From Sophora flavescens (taxonomy: Eukaryota; Streptophyta; Magnoliopsida; Fabales; Fabaceae): DNA of 64,000 nt. Location: positions 114,360,715 through 114,424,714 of the forward strand of contig CM061066.1 in the NCBI GenBank assembly GCA_030762895.1, in the 5' to 3' direction. The first letter of the stretch is position 1. The number at the start of each line of letters is the position of its first letter. The translations under genes and the position numbers were made by a program. Below are positions 47,301-58,773 of this stretch, in pieces. The notes below the pieces were generated by a model, which was not told the DNA's origin, searched no databases, and saw only the letters and a list, made by a program, of their open reading frames with translations.

Positions 47301-47580
47301 TAGAAACTTGGAAAATACTCTGGAACAAAATATAAAACCTAATGGTTTCGTTCACGAGTCAAAATTAGGGTTTCTACTCGGTAAAATCTTACTGTTAGTG
47401 AAAACGCAGACTGGGCTCTTTCTGAATTTTCAACCCAAAATTTCACCGTAACCCTCTACCGTAAGATAGATTATGAATATGATTTAATTTTATTTAAAAT
47501 AATTTTATTGATCTTATATTAAAATATAAATAATTATATTTTAACCGGTTAAACAGCATAATTAAAATCAGACTGTTACA
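44304..47580 (-). mobile_element. 3' LTR of gypsy element C
   Basis: 3.28 kb on the minus strand, from TGTAACAGTCTG (47580) to CGGGGTGTCTCA (44304). The polypurine tract and pol lie to its right. It includes a TATA box (minus, 46838-46845), a candidate splice donor CTCAG/GTGGGG at 45738/45737, an acceptor at 44747 and a 40-codon acidic ORF. It inserted in copy 2 of the segmental duplication. Confidence 0.85.
44616..44738 (-). CDS. LTR-embedded short acidic ORF, element C
   Basis: 40 codons, MMEYVAEELDETLYETELVEEL and on to a TAG, with about 13 acidic residues. The ATG lies 7 bases past a candidate splice acceptor (ACGTTAG). It ends about 312 bp before the LTR 3' end, the same relative place as the longer ORFs in the other LTRs. 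Sequence similarity to them is limited to acidity, so homology rests on position. Confidence 0.35.
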   Translation of the reverse strand: MMEYVAEELDETLYETELVEELDGTPYEPEAGGRAVTHGD

Positions 47581-48976
47581 TTACTACCCCTCTTAGAAGA
47601 AAATTCTGTCCTCGGAATTTACGTACCTCAGAAAAGATGTGGATATTGTTGTTGCATATCCGCCTCGCGTTCCCAAGTAGCATCTCTACTAGTTTCATCC
47701 CATATGACCTTAACCAAAGGAATTTGTCTACTGCGAAGCTCCTTAATCTCTTTATCTGCTATCCTTACAGGTAAAGCCTTATACTCTAGATTCTCTCACA
47801 GTTGTATAGACTCAGATTCAATAACATGAGAAGGATCAGGATAATGCTTTCTTAACTGAGAGACATGAAAGAGATCATGATAAGGCAATATGGTAAGCTA
47901 CTGAACCAATTCGTCGAAGAATCTTAAAAGGTCCAATTAATGAATCGAGGAGCAAGTTTTCTGGATATGATAGCTCTGGCAATTCCAGTTTTCCGAGTGA
48001 CTCTAAAAAACATGTGATCACCTTCCTGGAATTTCAATGGTGTCCTCCTCTTGTCACTATAGCTCATTTGCCTATCATGTGCTTCCTTCATCTTTTCCCT
48101 TATCTTCCTGACTTGTTCCGTAGTCTGTTGCACCACATCTGGAATCAAAACTTGGTTTTCACCAGTCTAATACCAACATAACGGGGTCCTACACTTTCTA
48201 CCATACAAAGCCTCGTATGGTGCCATTCCGATACTACTATGGAAACTATTGTTATAGGTAAATTCAATCAATGGCAAAAACTCATCCCAACTGCCAGTAT
48301 GTTCCATCACACAAGCTCTCTATAGATCCTCCAATGATTGAATTGTCCTCTCTGACTGTCCATCGGTATGGGGATGATAAGAAAAACTCATCCTCAACTT
48401 TGTTCCTAAGGCATTTTGCAATTGTCTCCAAAATCTAGATGTGAATCTAGGATCTCGGTCTAAGACAATGCTCGATGGCACTCCATGCAACCTATCAACT
48501 TCGTTGATGTAAATCTGGGTTAACTTCTCTAAACTATAACTTTCACCAATAGGTAATAAGTGAGCACACTTCGTTAACCTATCAATGATAACCCAAATCG
48601 CATCATGCTTCTTAGGAGTTCGTGGTAATCCGACCACACAATCCATAGCTATGCTATCCCATTTCCTCTCTGGGATATCTAAAGATTGTAATAAGCCTTC
48701 CGGCTTTTGATGTTCAATCTTAGCCTTCTGACACACCAGGCAAGATAAAACATACTCCGCTACTTCTTACTTCATCCTTGTGCACCAAAACATTTTCTTT
48801 AAATCCCGATACATCTTAGTGGATCCAGGATGAAAACTCAACTTACTCTTATGTGCTTCCTCCAAAATTATCTTCCTAAGTTCTGCATCCTCTGGCACAC
48901 ATATTCTATCTCTAAACCTTAACACACCATTTGTTCCTCTACTAAATTCAGAAACTTTGCCCTCATCTATACCTTT
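47581..48976 (-). pseudogene. Integrase to chromodomain region of element C
   Basis: A polypurine tract (complement of TACCCCTCTT, about 47585-47594) abuts the LTR. Reading leftward on the minus strand from 48976: the HHCC zinc module (near 48850-48700, CQKAKIEHQ), the integrase core with MDCVVGLPR, DRDPRFTSRFW and YHPHTDGQSE, the C-terminal block, and a chromodomain-like tail (VRIADKEIKELRSRQIPLVK, about 47690-47760). Stops and frameshifts occur near 48312, 48180, 47930 and 47800. The rest of pol should lie beyond element B, outside the window. Confidence 0.82.
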
Positions 48977-49109
48977 TGTAACACCCTGCTTTTCGTTTAG
49001 TGCTTTCATAAAACTTGTTTGGTTGTTTAAGTTAGTTTTGTTAAGTTAAAATAGTTGGCTAAGGGCTTAGTGGGATTTTTTTGGGCTTAAAATTCCCTTT
49101 CTGGTGCAA

Positions 49110-50190
49110 GAGCACGCCCGCGCTCATTATCCAGCACGCCCGTGTTTAAAGTCTGAAGCGTGTGGCAAGTTTTAAGTTGAGCATGTCCGTGCTCAACAGT
49201 GAGCATGCCCGTGTTCAATGTGCAGACCGCGTCTCGTAAATGCTAAGTCCAGCACGCCCGTGCTTGCTGAGGAGCACGACCATGCTCAAGTTCAGTCTAT
49301 ATATGCTTGCACAGAAACTGATGTTTAACGTTAAAACCCTATTTTAGTAGTTGTTGCTACCCTGGTGCGGCCAGAGCAATTCCCTTCCCCATTTCCATCA
49401 AACTCAATCAATTTCTTGAGTGTTGGAGACCGTTAGGTAGCGTTGTGTCGTCTGTGCTCATATATAGGTAATGTTTCTTTCAATTGTGGTTTCCTTTTCA
49501 TGGTTTTGAATCGGAAACTGATGGATTATGTTTTGTTTGGCCAAGGTGTGGAAGAGTTAGTTGAGCCACTTTGGGAACTGAGACCATTTCGACTGTTAGA
49601 GCAACCTTCAATCCAGGTATGGGGATAAGGTTAGTGTGACCATAGGCAATGGGGGTAGCGTAAGGTAAATGGGTTCCCCATAACCCCGACGTCATTGTAT
49701 GTTTATGTGTTAATATGTTGTTGTTGATAACATGATTTGTTTGGTTTGGTTATGTTCTTGATATATGTCCCATTGCTATTATTGGTTGTTTTATGAGGTT
49801 ACTGCCATGATTATTATTCCTGATATGATGTTGTTTGATGATTAAGATATGGCCGTTTGGATGTTGGTTTTGTGGTTAAATGTTAATTTGCTAATTAGGA
49901 TCTAAAACGACTAACGATTAAAGGAATAATTTCCCCAAAATTGGTTAAAATCTATGTTGAACTCTGCCCAGAATAGTACTATCGTGCGCTGAGCACGACC
50001 GTGCTGAACAGGGAGCACGCCCGTGCTCCCAGTTTGAATTCTGGAAATTGGCCACGCATTAAGCACGATCGTACAGCAGAGGAGCACTCCGTGCAGCTGA
50101 GCACGGCCGTGCCTAAAAGGAAGCACGACCGTGCTCCACTTAAGTGGCAACACGCCCGTGCTGGGGTTAAGCACGCCCGTGGTCACCCCT
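49110..50190. repeat. Clustered GCACG(A/C)CCGTGC palindromes in LTR B
   Basis: Around fifteen variants of AGCACGMCCGTGCT occur in two clusters, 49110-49290 and 49985-50190, separated by ordinary AT-rich sequence. Most are self-complementary over 12-14 bases around the central base. They are much GC-richer than the rest of the LTR. Confidence 0.85.
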
Positions 50191-51020
50191 CTGGACAGAA
50201 ACTGAGATTAAAGGTTTAAAGGGGTTTTAACCCCAATCTTCCCCAATAACGTTATGATAACACCATAAACCATTGATAAAGATTATATAACTTAGTTAAT
50301 GGTGAATTAAGACAATTAAGATGATAAGATGTTTAAGTCGGTAACCGTTGGGTTCTCGCATGTTGATAACTTTGGTGCTTATTGGCCAAAGTGGCCACAA
50401 TGCTCATTGGTCGAGGTGTTGATAATGTTAAGTCTTATGTGCTTATTGGCCCAAGTATGATGATGTTGATGATGAAGTCTTGCGAGCTTTTTGGCCCGAG
50501 CAAAGGACGCGGTTGTTGCTATTTGTTGTTGTGCCATGCATAGAGCGCTGGAGTTGATGGTTTAGGGGGAGGTTTGACATAGAGGAGATCACCCGAGAGT
50601 ACGGTGATCTGGTCATCCACAGTAGGTCACCCGAGGTTTGGTGACCGCGGCCCCCCGTGATGAGGCATCCACGGTTTGATGCGTTGGCTATCCATGGGGT
50701 TCACCCGAGGTTCGGTGAACCGCCTGCCGGTGTTGGTGCTTCTATGGCCAATACGGATATGTAACTCTGAAGTTGTTCATCCTGAGTTAGTTTGGATCCA
50801 CATGCATAATGGAGTAACGGAGTAGTGTTGCATTGCACTGCATAGCATACTTGTTTTTTATGATGTTGATGTATGATGATATATATATGTTGAGGTATGT
50901 TGTGATGTTGCCATGCTTGTTTGTTTACCTTGCTTCCTATCTCAATGCCGTATATGTTTACATGATTCTTACTCCTAGTTTTCTGTTTGTTTGTTTGGCA
51001 TTTTTGGCTTCATGCAGAGG

Positions 51021-51095
51021 ATGACGAGCGATCCGGAGAGGAGTGACTCTGAGGAGGCACCGCTCATAGTTAGGATCTCCCTTTTGTCTAGTTAG
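51021..51095 (+). CDS. LTR-embedded short acidic ORF, element B
   Basis: 24 codons, MTSDPERSDSEEAPLIV and on to TAG. The ATG is 4 bases past a good splice acceptor (TTCATGCAG). It ends 245 bp before the LTR 3' end. The ORF alone would be ignored; it is listed because the arrangement repeats in elements A and C and in the outer LTR. Confidence 0.3.
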   Translation: MTSDPERSDSEEAPLIVRISLLSS

Positions 51096-51345
51096 TTTCA
51101 GTTGTATTCCGATGTGTACGGAATGGTTATACTAGTTATGTTGTGACATCGGGTTGGGACGTTATTTATTATTTTATTTGTTTTGAATTTGATTTTATTT
51201 CCGTGTTTTGAGAACTCGTTCATGTGGGACCTTTCTACCCATGGACAAATGTTTTATTTATATTAAATGTTGATGCATGATTTATTTCAATGTCCTTATC
51301 TTTATAGGCTTTTTAACATGCGGGGTAGAAGGGTGGCACATTTAG

Positions 51346-51357
51346 TGGTATCAGAGC
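51346..51357 (+). other. Primer binding site, tRNA-Met type, element B
   Basis: TGGTATCAGAGC lies 5 bases after the LTR end. Confidence 0.9.
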
Positions 51358-51527
51358 AGGTCTGTCCTATCAGGCCGTGGTATGAGTCTGTTGTGAGTCT
51401 GTTGTGTGCTCTTGTTTGAATTGTCTATATTTATTATAGACAATGATGCTTTAAGTTAAGTTTCCTGTAGCTTTTACCCGCTTAATTTTTTGTATTAAGA
51501 GTTGTTTTGGGACATGTACAGGAACTC

Positions 51528-52510
51528 ATGGCAGGTAGAGGACGTAACAATCAGGCAATTGCGGACGCATTGGCACTCCTTGCCAATGCTATCGGTCAGG
51601 TCAACAACCCCAATAACAATAGTGGGCCAGCTGAGTTTCAGGGCTTGGAGAAGTTTCAGAGGAACAACCCTACGTCGTTCAAGGGAGCTTATGATCCGGA
51701 AGGAGGCTTGTATGGTTGAGGGAGACTGAGAAGATCTTCCAAGCGATGGATTGCAACGATCAGCAGAAGCTCATCTTTCTACCTTTATGCTGACTAAGGA
51801 GGCTGAGCATTGGTGGGAAAACTGTAGATAGTGGATGCAGGTCAAGGGCACAACGTTTACATGGGTTGAGTTCAGGCAGAGGTTTCTGAAGAAATACTTT
51901 CCAGCGGACATCAAGGACAAGAAAGAGATGGAGTTCTTGGCTTTGAGGCATGGATCTATGTCAGTTGGTGACCATGCTGCCAAGTTTGAGGAGCTAGTGA
52001 GGTATTACACTCTATACCAGCATATTGCGGATGAGCGTTCCAGGTGCGTTAAGTTCGAGGCTGGACTTAACCCCGAGATCAAGCAGGCGATCAGCTACCA
52101 GGAGATCAGAGTCTTCCCAGTTCTGGTCAACAAGTGCAGGATTTATGAGGATGCTAGTCAATTCAAGGTTGCCAGTTCCAGAGGATCGGATAGTCAGAGA
52201 GGCAAGAGGACTGATCAGAGAGACAGAGGTAAACATCGTTATGCTCCGACTGGCAAGGACTTCAAGCAGAGTGGCAAGAAGCCACAGTTTCAGCAGGATA
52301 GGTTTAGGGGCGGGTTCTCTAATGCCTCTAGACCCATGAGGTGTGGCAAGTGCGGCGCACCGGATCACTATTCTTATCAGTGCAAGGAATCAGCAGTGAT
52401 TTGCTTCAGTTGTGGCAAGTCGGGTCACATCAGTCGTGAGTGCGAGGGATCCAAGGCAGAGCCTCCCAACGCTAGCAAGAGTCAGAAGTCTCAGGTCAAC
52501 CGACTGAAGA
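51528..52510 (+). pseudogene. gag of gypsy element B (broken)
   Basis: It begins MAGRGRNNQAIADAL, a typical gag start. Frameshifts or stops occur near 51700-51719, near 51783 and at about 51828. From 51835 the gag domain is continuous (WVEFRQRFLKKYFP, LRHGSMSVGDHAAKFEELVR). Two CCHC knuckles follow: CGKCGAPDHYSYQC near 52341 and CFSCGKSGHISREC near 52401. The nucleocapsid is intact in the same frame as the protease. Confidence 0.85.
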
Positions 52511-54111
52511 CCACTAGGAGAGTCTTTACTCTTAGTGGAGCTGAAGCCTCCGAGTCCGATGACTTGATTCAAGGTACCTGTTTTATTGATGGGATTCAAT
52601 TGACTGTATTGTATGATTCGGGTGCTACTCTCTCATTTATATCGCATGATAGGGTCAAGAGTCTTAAGTTGTCTATTACCTTTCTTGAGTTTGATTTGAT
52701 TGTGTCTACACCCACAAATAAACCTATTTTCACATCTCATGCATGCAAGAACTGTCATATTGTCATTGATGGTAAAATCTTTGTTGCTGATCTTGTATGC
52801 TTACCTTTGAAAGACCTTGATATCATTCTTGGCATGGACTGGTTATCTTCTAACAACGTTCTTTTGAACTGTTTTGATAAAACCTTGGTTTTTGGAACTC
52901 CAACGGAGTCTAAGAATCCCGACCTTCTTTCTGCCAGCCAAGTTCAGGCTTCGATAAAAGACGAAGCCCAAGTATACATGATGATAGCTTCCCTGGAAGC
53001 AGAGAGCAGCCCTCTTGATGTCGCCAGCTTGCCTGTTGTGCGGGACTTTCCTGAAATGTTCTCGAGGGATGTTTATAACTTACCCCCAGAGAGAGATGTT
53101 GAGTTTACCATAGACTTAGTGCCTGGCACCGAGCCAATCTCCATAGCACCCTATAGAATGTCTCCTCTAGAGCTAGCTAAGTTGAAGGAACAGTTGGAGG
53201 ACCTGATGAAGAAGCAGTTCATTAGGCCGAGTGTGTCTCCGTGAGGAGCACCTGTGTTGTTGGTGAAGAATAAGGATGGTGGTATGAGGTTGTGTGTCGA
53301 CTATCGGCAACTCAACAAGGTGACCATAAAGAATCGGTATCGCCTCCCTAGGATTGATGATCTCATGGACAAGTTGATGGACGCTTGCATCTTTTCGAAG
53401 ATAGATTTGAGGTCAGGGTACCATCAGATTCGGGTTAAGTCTGAGGACATCCTGAAGACAGCGTTCAGGACACGATATGGTTACTGTGAGTACTTGGTTA
53501 TGCCCTTTGGTGTGACTAATGCTCCTGTTGTGTTCATGGACTACATGAACAAGACCTTTCACCCTTACTTGGATAAGTTTGTGGTGGTGTTCGCAGATGA
53601 CATCTTAGTGTACTCCAAGAGCAAGGAGGAACATGAGGAACACCTGAGGGTTGTCTTGCAGACCCTTAAGGAAAAGTAATTATATGCTAAGTTGTCTAAG
53701 TGCGAGTTCTGGTTAGAGGAAGTGAGCTTCTTAGGACATGTCATCTCTAAGGGTGGCATAGCAGTGGACCCAGCTAAAGTAGAGACGGTGCTCCAGTGGG
53801 AAGCGCCAAAGTCTGTAACCGAGATTAGGAGCTTCTTGGGGTTAGCCGGGTATTATAGGCGGTTCATAGAAGGTTTTTCTAAGATAGCTTTTCCCTTAAC
53901 CCGTCTCACCAGGAAGGGACAATTGTTTGTGTGGGACTCTAAGTGTGAAGAGAGTTTCCAAACCCTTAAGAATAGGTTGGCATCAACACCAGTGTTAGTT
54001 TTTCCAGATCCTAGTGAACCCTTCGTAGTTTACTGCGATGCTTCTAAGTAAGGGTTAGGTGGTGTGTTGATGCAGAATGGTAAGGTAGTTGCTTATGCTT
54101 CTAGGCAGTTG
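52511..54111 (+). pseudogene. Protease and RT of element B (interrupted by copia)
   Basis: The aspartic protease has YDSGATLSFI near 52613. The RT has PYRMSP near 53150, FSKIDLRSGYHQI near 53393 and FADDILVYS near 53590 (double Asp kept). RNase H starts near 54017 (VYCDASK). Stops are TGA 53242-53244, TAA 53677-53679 and TAA 54049-54051; each could have arisen by a C-to-T change on one strand. Coding breaks at 54111-54116, where the copia element inserted, and resumes at 58182. Confidence 0.88.
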
Positions 54112-54260
54112 AAAACTGTAGAAAATTATAATGAATATTATTGATGTCTTAATGAGTACAAACACTAATAAGAATATATAGGCGATGCTAAACCTAAAGG
54201 GCCTGACTAATGGGCCTAATACAAAAAATACAAGATTTACAATATATACAACACTCCCCC

Positions 54261-55844
54261 TCAAGCTGGCGAATGGATATCTATCATTCCCAGCTTGCAA
54301 GTAAGTTGACTGAATCGTTCTGTTGGTAAGCCTTTTGTTAACACATCTGGCAGCTGATGCCCAGAAGGAATGTAAGTTGTAGTTATCAGCCCGCTATCCA
54401 GCTTCTCCTTGATAAAGTGTCGGTCTATCTCAATGTGTTTTGTCCTGTCATGCTGAATAGGATTACGAGCAATACTAACAGTCGATCTGTTGTCACAAAG
54501 CAACCTCATAGGCCCTTCACACATTATCTTCAAGTCATCAAGCACAATCCTCATCCACAATAGCTCACAGATTCCTTGTTCCATAGCTCTAAATTCTGCC
54601 TCAGCACTTGATCGAGCCACTACACTTTGCTTCTTACTTCTCCAAGCGACAAGGTTCCCACACAAGAATGCACAATAGCCTGAAGTGGACCTTCTATCAC
54701 TCACTAAACCTGCATAATCAGCATCGGTATAGGCTTCCATAGTTAGGCTTCCACCTCTTTTGAACAAGAGCCCTCTCCCTAGAGTGGCTTTGAGATACTG
54801 CAGAACACGCTCTACAGCCTGCAAGTGTCTCACCCTCGGATCATGCATGAATTGACTCACAACACTAACCGCATATTCTAAATCTGGTCTAGTGTGTGCC
54901 AAGTAAATCAACTTCCCCACTAATCTCTGATATTGAACCTTGTCAACCTTAGCACTCTCCTGTTCGATGCTCAATTTGTGATTTTGCTCTATGGGAACAC
55001 CTGCTGGTTTACATCCAAGTTTGCTCGTTTCCTTCAAAAGATCAAGTAAATACTTTCTTTTAGAAATGAAAATACCTTGTTTTGAGTAGGCCACCTCAAT
55101 CCCCAAGAAATACTTAAGTTTCCCAAGGTCCTTCATCTCAAACTCTATAAATAATTTCTCCTTGAGTAGTTGTCTTTCAACCAAATCATCTCCTGTAATA
55201 ATGATATCATCAACATAAACAAGAAGTGCAGTTAGCTTTCCTCCCCGTGAATGTTTGAAGGAAAGTGTATGATCTCCTTGACTTTGCTTGTAACCCAGGC
55301 AAACCATTGCTTTTGTGAATCTCCCAAACCATGCCCGGGGAGACTGTTTAAGCCCATATAAAGCCTTCCTCAATCTACACACTTTGTTTGTTCCACTAGT
55401 GGGTCCAAATCCCAGAGGAATCTCCATATACACCTCCTCCTCTAAATCTCCATGCAAAAACACATTTTTAACATCAAACTGGTGAAGGTCCCACCCTGAG
55501 TGGGCAGCAAGAGAGAGTAAAATACGAACAGTATTCATCTTTGCCACTGGAGCAAATGTCTCCTCATAATCAATGCCATAGGTCTGAGTATATCCCTTTG
55601 CCACTAGTCTTGCTTTGTATCGATTAAGAGTGCCATCTGATTTATGCTTGACTGTATAAATCGACCTGCAACCAACTGGTTTCTTGCCCCCTGGCCTCTC
55701 AACAATTTCCCAAGTTCCATTCCTTTCAAGTGCTTTCATCTCCTCATCCATAGCTTGGACCCAATTTGCATCATTTAGTTCCTCTTGAACAGATGCTAGG
55801 ATTCTCATAGAGTCAACCGCTGCAATAAAACTCTGAGGCTGCAA
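54261..55844 (-). CDS. Copia reverse transcriptase and RNase H
   Basis: 527 codons open without a stop. It starts in the region before the RT domain (WVQAMDEEMKALERNGTWEI), then KARLVAKGYTQ, the FDVKNVFLHGDL block with the catalytic Asp, LYGLKQSPRAW and the YVDDIIITG catalytic box near residue 215. RNase H follows with AYTDADYAG, SAEAEFRAM and DNRSTVSIARNP, ending at KLGMIDIHS. All the usual motifs are present, so this part could still be an active enzyme, though protein upstream is broken. The first Met was taken; the true pol frame would start further upstream. Confidence 0.88.
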   Translation of the reverse strand: MQPQSFIAAVDSMRILASVQEELNDANWVQAMDEEMKALERNGTWEIVERPGGKKPVGCRSIYTVKHKSDGTLNRYKARLVAKGYTQTYGIDYEETFAPVAKMNTVRILLSLAAHSGWDLHQFDVKNVFLHGDLEEEVYMEIPLGFGPTSGTNKVCRLRKALYGLKQSPRAWFGRFTKAMVCLGYKQSQGDHTLSFKHSRGGKLTALLVYVDDIIITGDDLVERQLLKEKLFIEFEMKDLGKLKYFLGIEVAYSKQGIFISKRKYLLDLLKETSKLGCKPAGVPIEQNHKLSIEQESAKVDKVQYQRLVGKLIYLAHTRPDLEYAVSVVSQFMHDPRVRHLQAVERVLQYLKATLGRGLLFKRGGSLTMEAYTDADYAGLVSDRRSTSGYCAFLCGNLVAWRSKKQSVVARSSAEAEFRAMEQGICELLWMRIVLDDLKIMCEGPMRLLCDNRSTVSIARNPIQHDRTKHIEIDRHFIKEKLDSGLITTTYIPSGHQLPDVLTKGLPTERFSQLTCKLGMIDIHSPA

Positions 55845-55854
55845 TGAAAGGTGT

Positions 55855-57100
55855 TTAGAGGAGGCAAATTGAGAAATAGGGTATTTGGCACAAGACCTTT
55901 TTCCCTTTTCTCAAAGCAATTGGTAAGTCATCTGGATCAGGGTCAAGATTATCAAAACACTGAGAATCAGAAGTAGGTGGATTATTTTCAGTACTTACCT
56001 CCGGTTCGGACAGTTGAGGTTGTTTCTGGACCAGGTTGGGTTTTACTCTCCTCTGATACACCACAAGTAACTCAGTAGCTTTGTTCTTCGTTGGTGCTGA
56101 AGGTGCAGATTCCTGTAAAACAGAAGACAAAGGAAAAACAGGAGTAGAAACAAGTGACTCAGAAACTGGAGGCTCATAAACAGGTGACTCAGGAGCAGGT
56201 GACCGAGGCAGACGAGGACCAAGGAGGAGAAACTCATACTCGGATTACAAATTATTGCTCTCCCCCTAAAGCTGAAGGCGAGTGAAGAATGACACATGTT
56301 CATGGAAAGTAACATCCATAGAAACAAAGTACTTACGACTGGAAGGATGATAGCATTTGTACCCCTTTTTGTTAGGTGCATAACCGAGAAAGACACACCT
56401 GACTGCACGAGAATCCAACTTAGTTCGATGCTGCTTATGAACATGAACAAAGGCAACACATCCAAATACCCGAGACTTAAGACTTCACATGATAGGGACA
56501 GAAGGAAAGTACAAGATCATAAACTGAGAAGGACTAACATTACCTAGAACACGAGATAGTATCCTATTAATCAGATAGGCAGCTGTCAGTACTGCTTCTC
56601 CCCAGTATGAGTTTGGGACTGACATTTGGAAGAGAAGGGCTCGAGCAACTTCAAGTAAGTGGCGATTTTTCCTTTCTGCAACCCCATTTTGTTGTGGGGT
56701 GTCAACACATGTAAATTCATGGATGATGCACTGTTTATTATTAAAACTGGAAAGGCTATGATTGACATATTATTTTCCATTGTCCGAGCGTAATCTTTTA
56801 ATGCATTTCCCAAATTGTGTCTGCACCATATGATAAAATTGAATAAAAAGTTGGGGTACTTCTGATTTATCCTTGATCAAGAAAAGCCAAGTTACTCGAG
56901 TACAATCATCAATAAAGGAAACAAACCATCCCGCACCAGAAATATTAGAAATAGGGGCTGGTCCCCAAACATCAGAATTTATAAGATCAAATGGTTCAGC
57001 ACTTTTCTTATAACTAGAAGGAAATGGAGCACGATGATGTTTAGAAAACTGACAAATGTCACACTTAAAGACTCAACAGATTGTTGTAAAAACAAAGACG
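55855..57100 (-). pseudogene. Copia integrase region (decayed)
   Basis: Several short minus-strand frames contain pieces of copia integrase, for example the Pro-rich linker at 55855-56130 and fragments around 56140-56815. Multiple frameshifts separate them. Between 56480 and 57100 the complementary strand reads as parts of the catalytic core, including the ENGVAERKNRHL-like site near 56660-56700. It is inactive. Confidence 0.7.
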
Positions 57101-57740
57101 GAAACGTAGACTTAATTAGAGGAAACGGAGGATGTCCAAGACGCTTGTGCTGAAGCCTGACCTGTGATGCAGGAGAGTGATACTCAAACTGAGACTGTAA
57201 GCAAGAAGACTGCACCTTCTGACCATATCTTTCATCAGACAGATAGTACAACCCTCCCTGTTCCTTAGCAACTCCAATTGTCCTCCCCGTGGCAACATCC
57301 TGAAAAACACAATGAGAAGGGAAAAAGGTTACTACACAGTTTTGGTCTCGAGTAAGTTTATGAATAGAGATCAAGTTATTGGAAAGTCTGGGAACATGAA
57401 GCACATTTTCCAGTTTTAAAGAAAATTGTAATTCAATATTTCCATAACCAACCACACGGGTATGAGAACCATCAGCAACAGTAATAGAATTAATACTAGA
57501 ATGTGATGTATAAGAGGAGAACAATTTGGAATGGAAGGTCATATGATCGGTGGCACCAGAGTCAAGAATCCAAGCATCCTTAAGGATAGTAACAAAGGCA
57601 GTAAAGGAGCGGGAGCAAAAACTCTTACCAGTCATTGCCAGAGAACAAAAACCGAAGGCTTACTGAGAGAGTCAAGAAGGGTCCACAAACGAACCAAGTC
57701 ATTCTGACAGAATTGCGCTTTAATTTCTGCCATAGAAGAG
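57060..57740 (-). pseudogene. Copia protease and GAG-pre-integrase region
   Basis: The frame 57635-56979 holds WILDSGATDHMT, the copia aspartic protease active site, then NLISIHKLT and the LQHKRLGHPP motif of the GAG-pre-integrase domain. The frame then breaks. Only about 300 bp lie between this and the primer site, so the gag (normally near 1 kb) is largely deleted. Confidence 0.8.
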
Positions 57741-57754
57741 GGGGAAAATTTCTG

Positions 57755-57912
57755 ATGAACAGTATACGTGAATAGTACCACAGTGAACAGTATCCCGCCA
57801 AACAGTGCTCGCGTTGAACAATACCGCGTGAATAGTGCACTCGATGAATAGTGGTCGATGAACAGTACCCGATGAACAGTGATCACGTGAACAGTAATGA
57901 TGAATAGTCCGA
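57755..57912. repeat. TGAACAGT tandem motif in copia leader
   Basis: About ten variants of TGAAYAGT, spaced 12-20 bases apart, fill the place where gag should begin. Confidence 0.75.
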
Positions 57913-58181
57913 AAAAACAACAATGGTGATAACACCTGTGATTGATAAGGGCACAATGATGGTGCCAAACGCTTCAATGAAGGCGGCTAGGGTTTTTCTG
58001 CGGAAGCAAGACCCCTAAGATCGAGAGCTCTTAATACCATGTAGAAAATTATATTGAATATTATTGATGTCTTAATGAGTACAAACACTAATAAGAATAT
58101 ATAGACGATGCTAAACCTAAAGGGCCTGACTAATGCGCCTAATACGAAATATACAAGATTTACAATATTTAAAACAAAAAC

Positions 58182-58773
58182 CCATGAGAAGAACTACCCT
58201 ACCCATGACCTATAACTATGAGCTGTTGTATTTGCCTTAAAGATCTGGATGCATTACCTTTATGGAGTGAGGTTTGAGGTTTTTAGTGATCATAAGAGTT
58301 TGAGGTATCTCTTTGATCAGAAGGAATTGAATATGAGGCAGCGTAGGTGGATGGAGTTCTTAAAGGATTATGACTTCGAGCTGACCTATCACCCAGGAAA
58401 GGCCAATGTGGTGGCCGATGCCTTGAGTAGGAAAACCTTGCATATCTCTGCTTTGATGGTTAAGGAGATGGATCTGATTGAGGAGTTTAGAGACCTTAGT
58501 CTAGCTTGTGAGTTTACCCCTAAGAGTATTAGGCTTGGTACCTTGAAGGTTACCAACAGCTTGATGGATCAGATTAGAGAAGGTCAGAAGTTAGATAAGT
58601 TTCTCTTATGCCAGCGAGAGTTGCTTGCTCAGGGTAGAGACCTTTGTTTTATGGATGGCAATGGTGGTGTCTTGAGGTTTAGGGATAGAGTGTGCATACC
58701 GAATGTTCCTGAGCTTAGGAGGTTGATCCTTGAAGAAGGACATGGGAGTGGGTTGAGTGTGCACCCAGGTGCC
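58182..58773 (+). pseudogene. RNase H to integrase zinc region of element B (continued)
   Basis: It resumes the frame broken at 54111: HYLYGVRFEVFSDHKSL, the RQRRWMEFLKDY block, YHPGKANVVADALSRK, then the integrase N-terminal region up to LSVHPGA, where element D inserts (left flank GTGCC). The RNase H catalytic Asp residues of SDHKS and VADALSR are present. Confidence 0.87.

Larger units (their letters stand above)
48977..51340 (+). mobile_element. 5' LTR of gypsy element B
   Basis: 2.36 kb from TGTAACACCCTG to GGTGGCACA, followed by a tRNA-Met primer site. It is inserted into the pol of element C, with left flank CCTTT. It contains a TATATATG box (49298-49305), two clusters of GCACGMCCGTGC palindromes (49110-49290 and 49985-50190), a candidate donor ATCCAG/GTATGGGG at 49616/49617, an acceptor at 51017 and a 24-codon acidic ORF. 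Confidence 0.88.
54112..58181 (-). mobile_element. Copia element, complete with LTRs and TSD
   Basis: LTRs: 54117-54250 (134 bp) and 58040-58176 (137 bp), both TG...CA. The TSD AAAAC is at 54112-54116 and 58177-58181; removing the element rejoins the RNase H frame of element B. The primer site (minus strand, TGGTATTAAGAGC-like) is at about 58018-58039 and the polypurine tract (GAGGGGGAGTG) at 54251-54265. The short LTRs fit an Ale-like or related lineage; the assignment is tentative. Confidence 0.9.
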
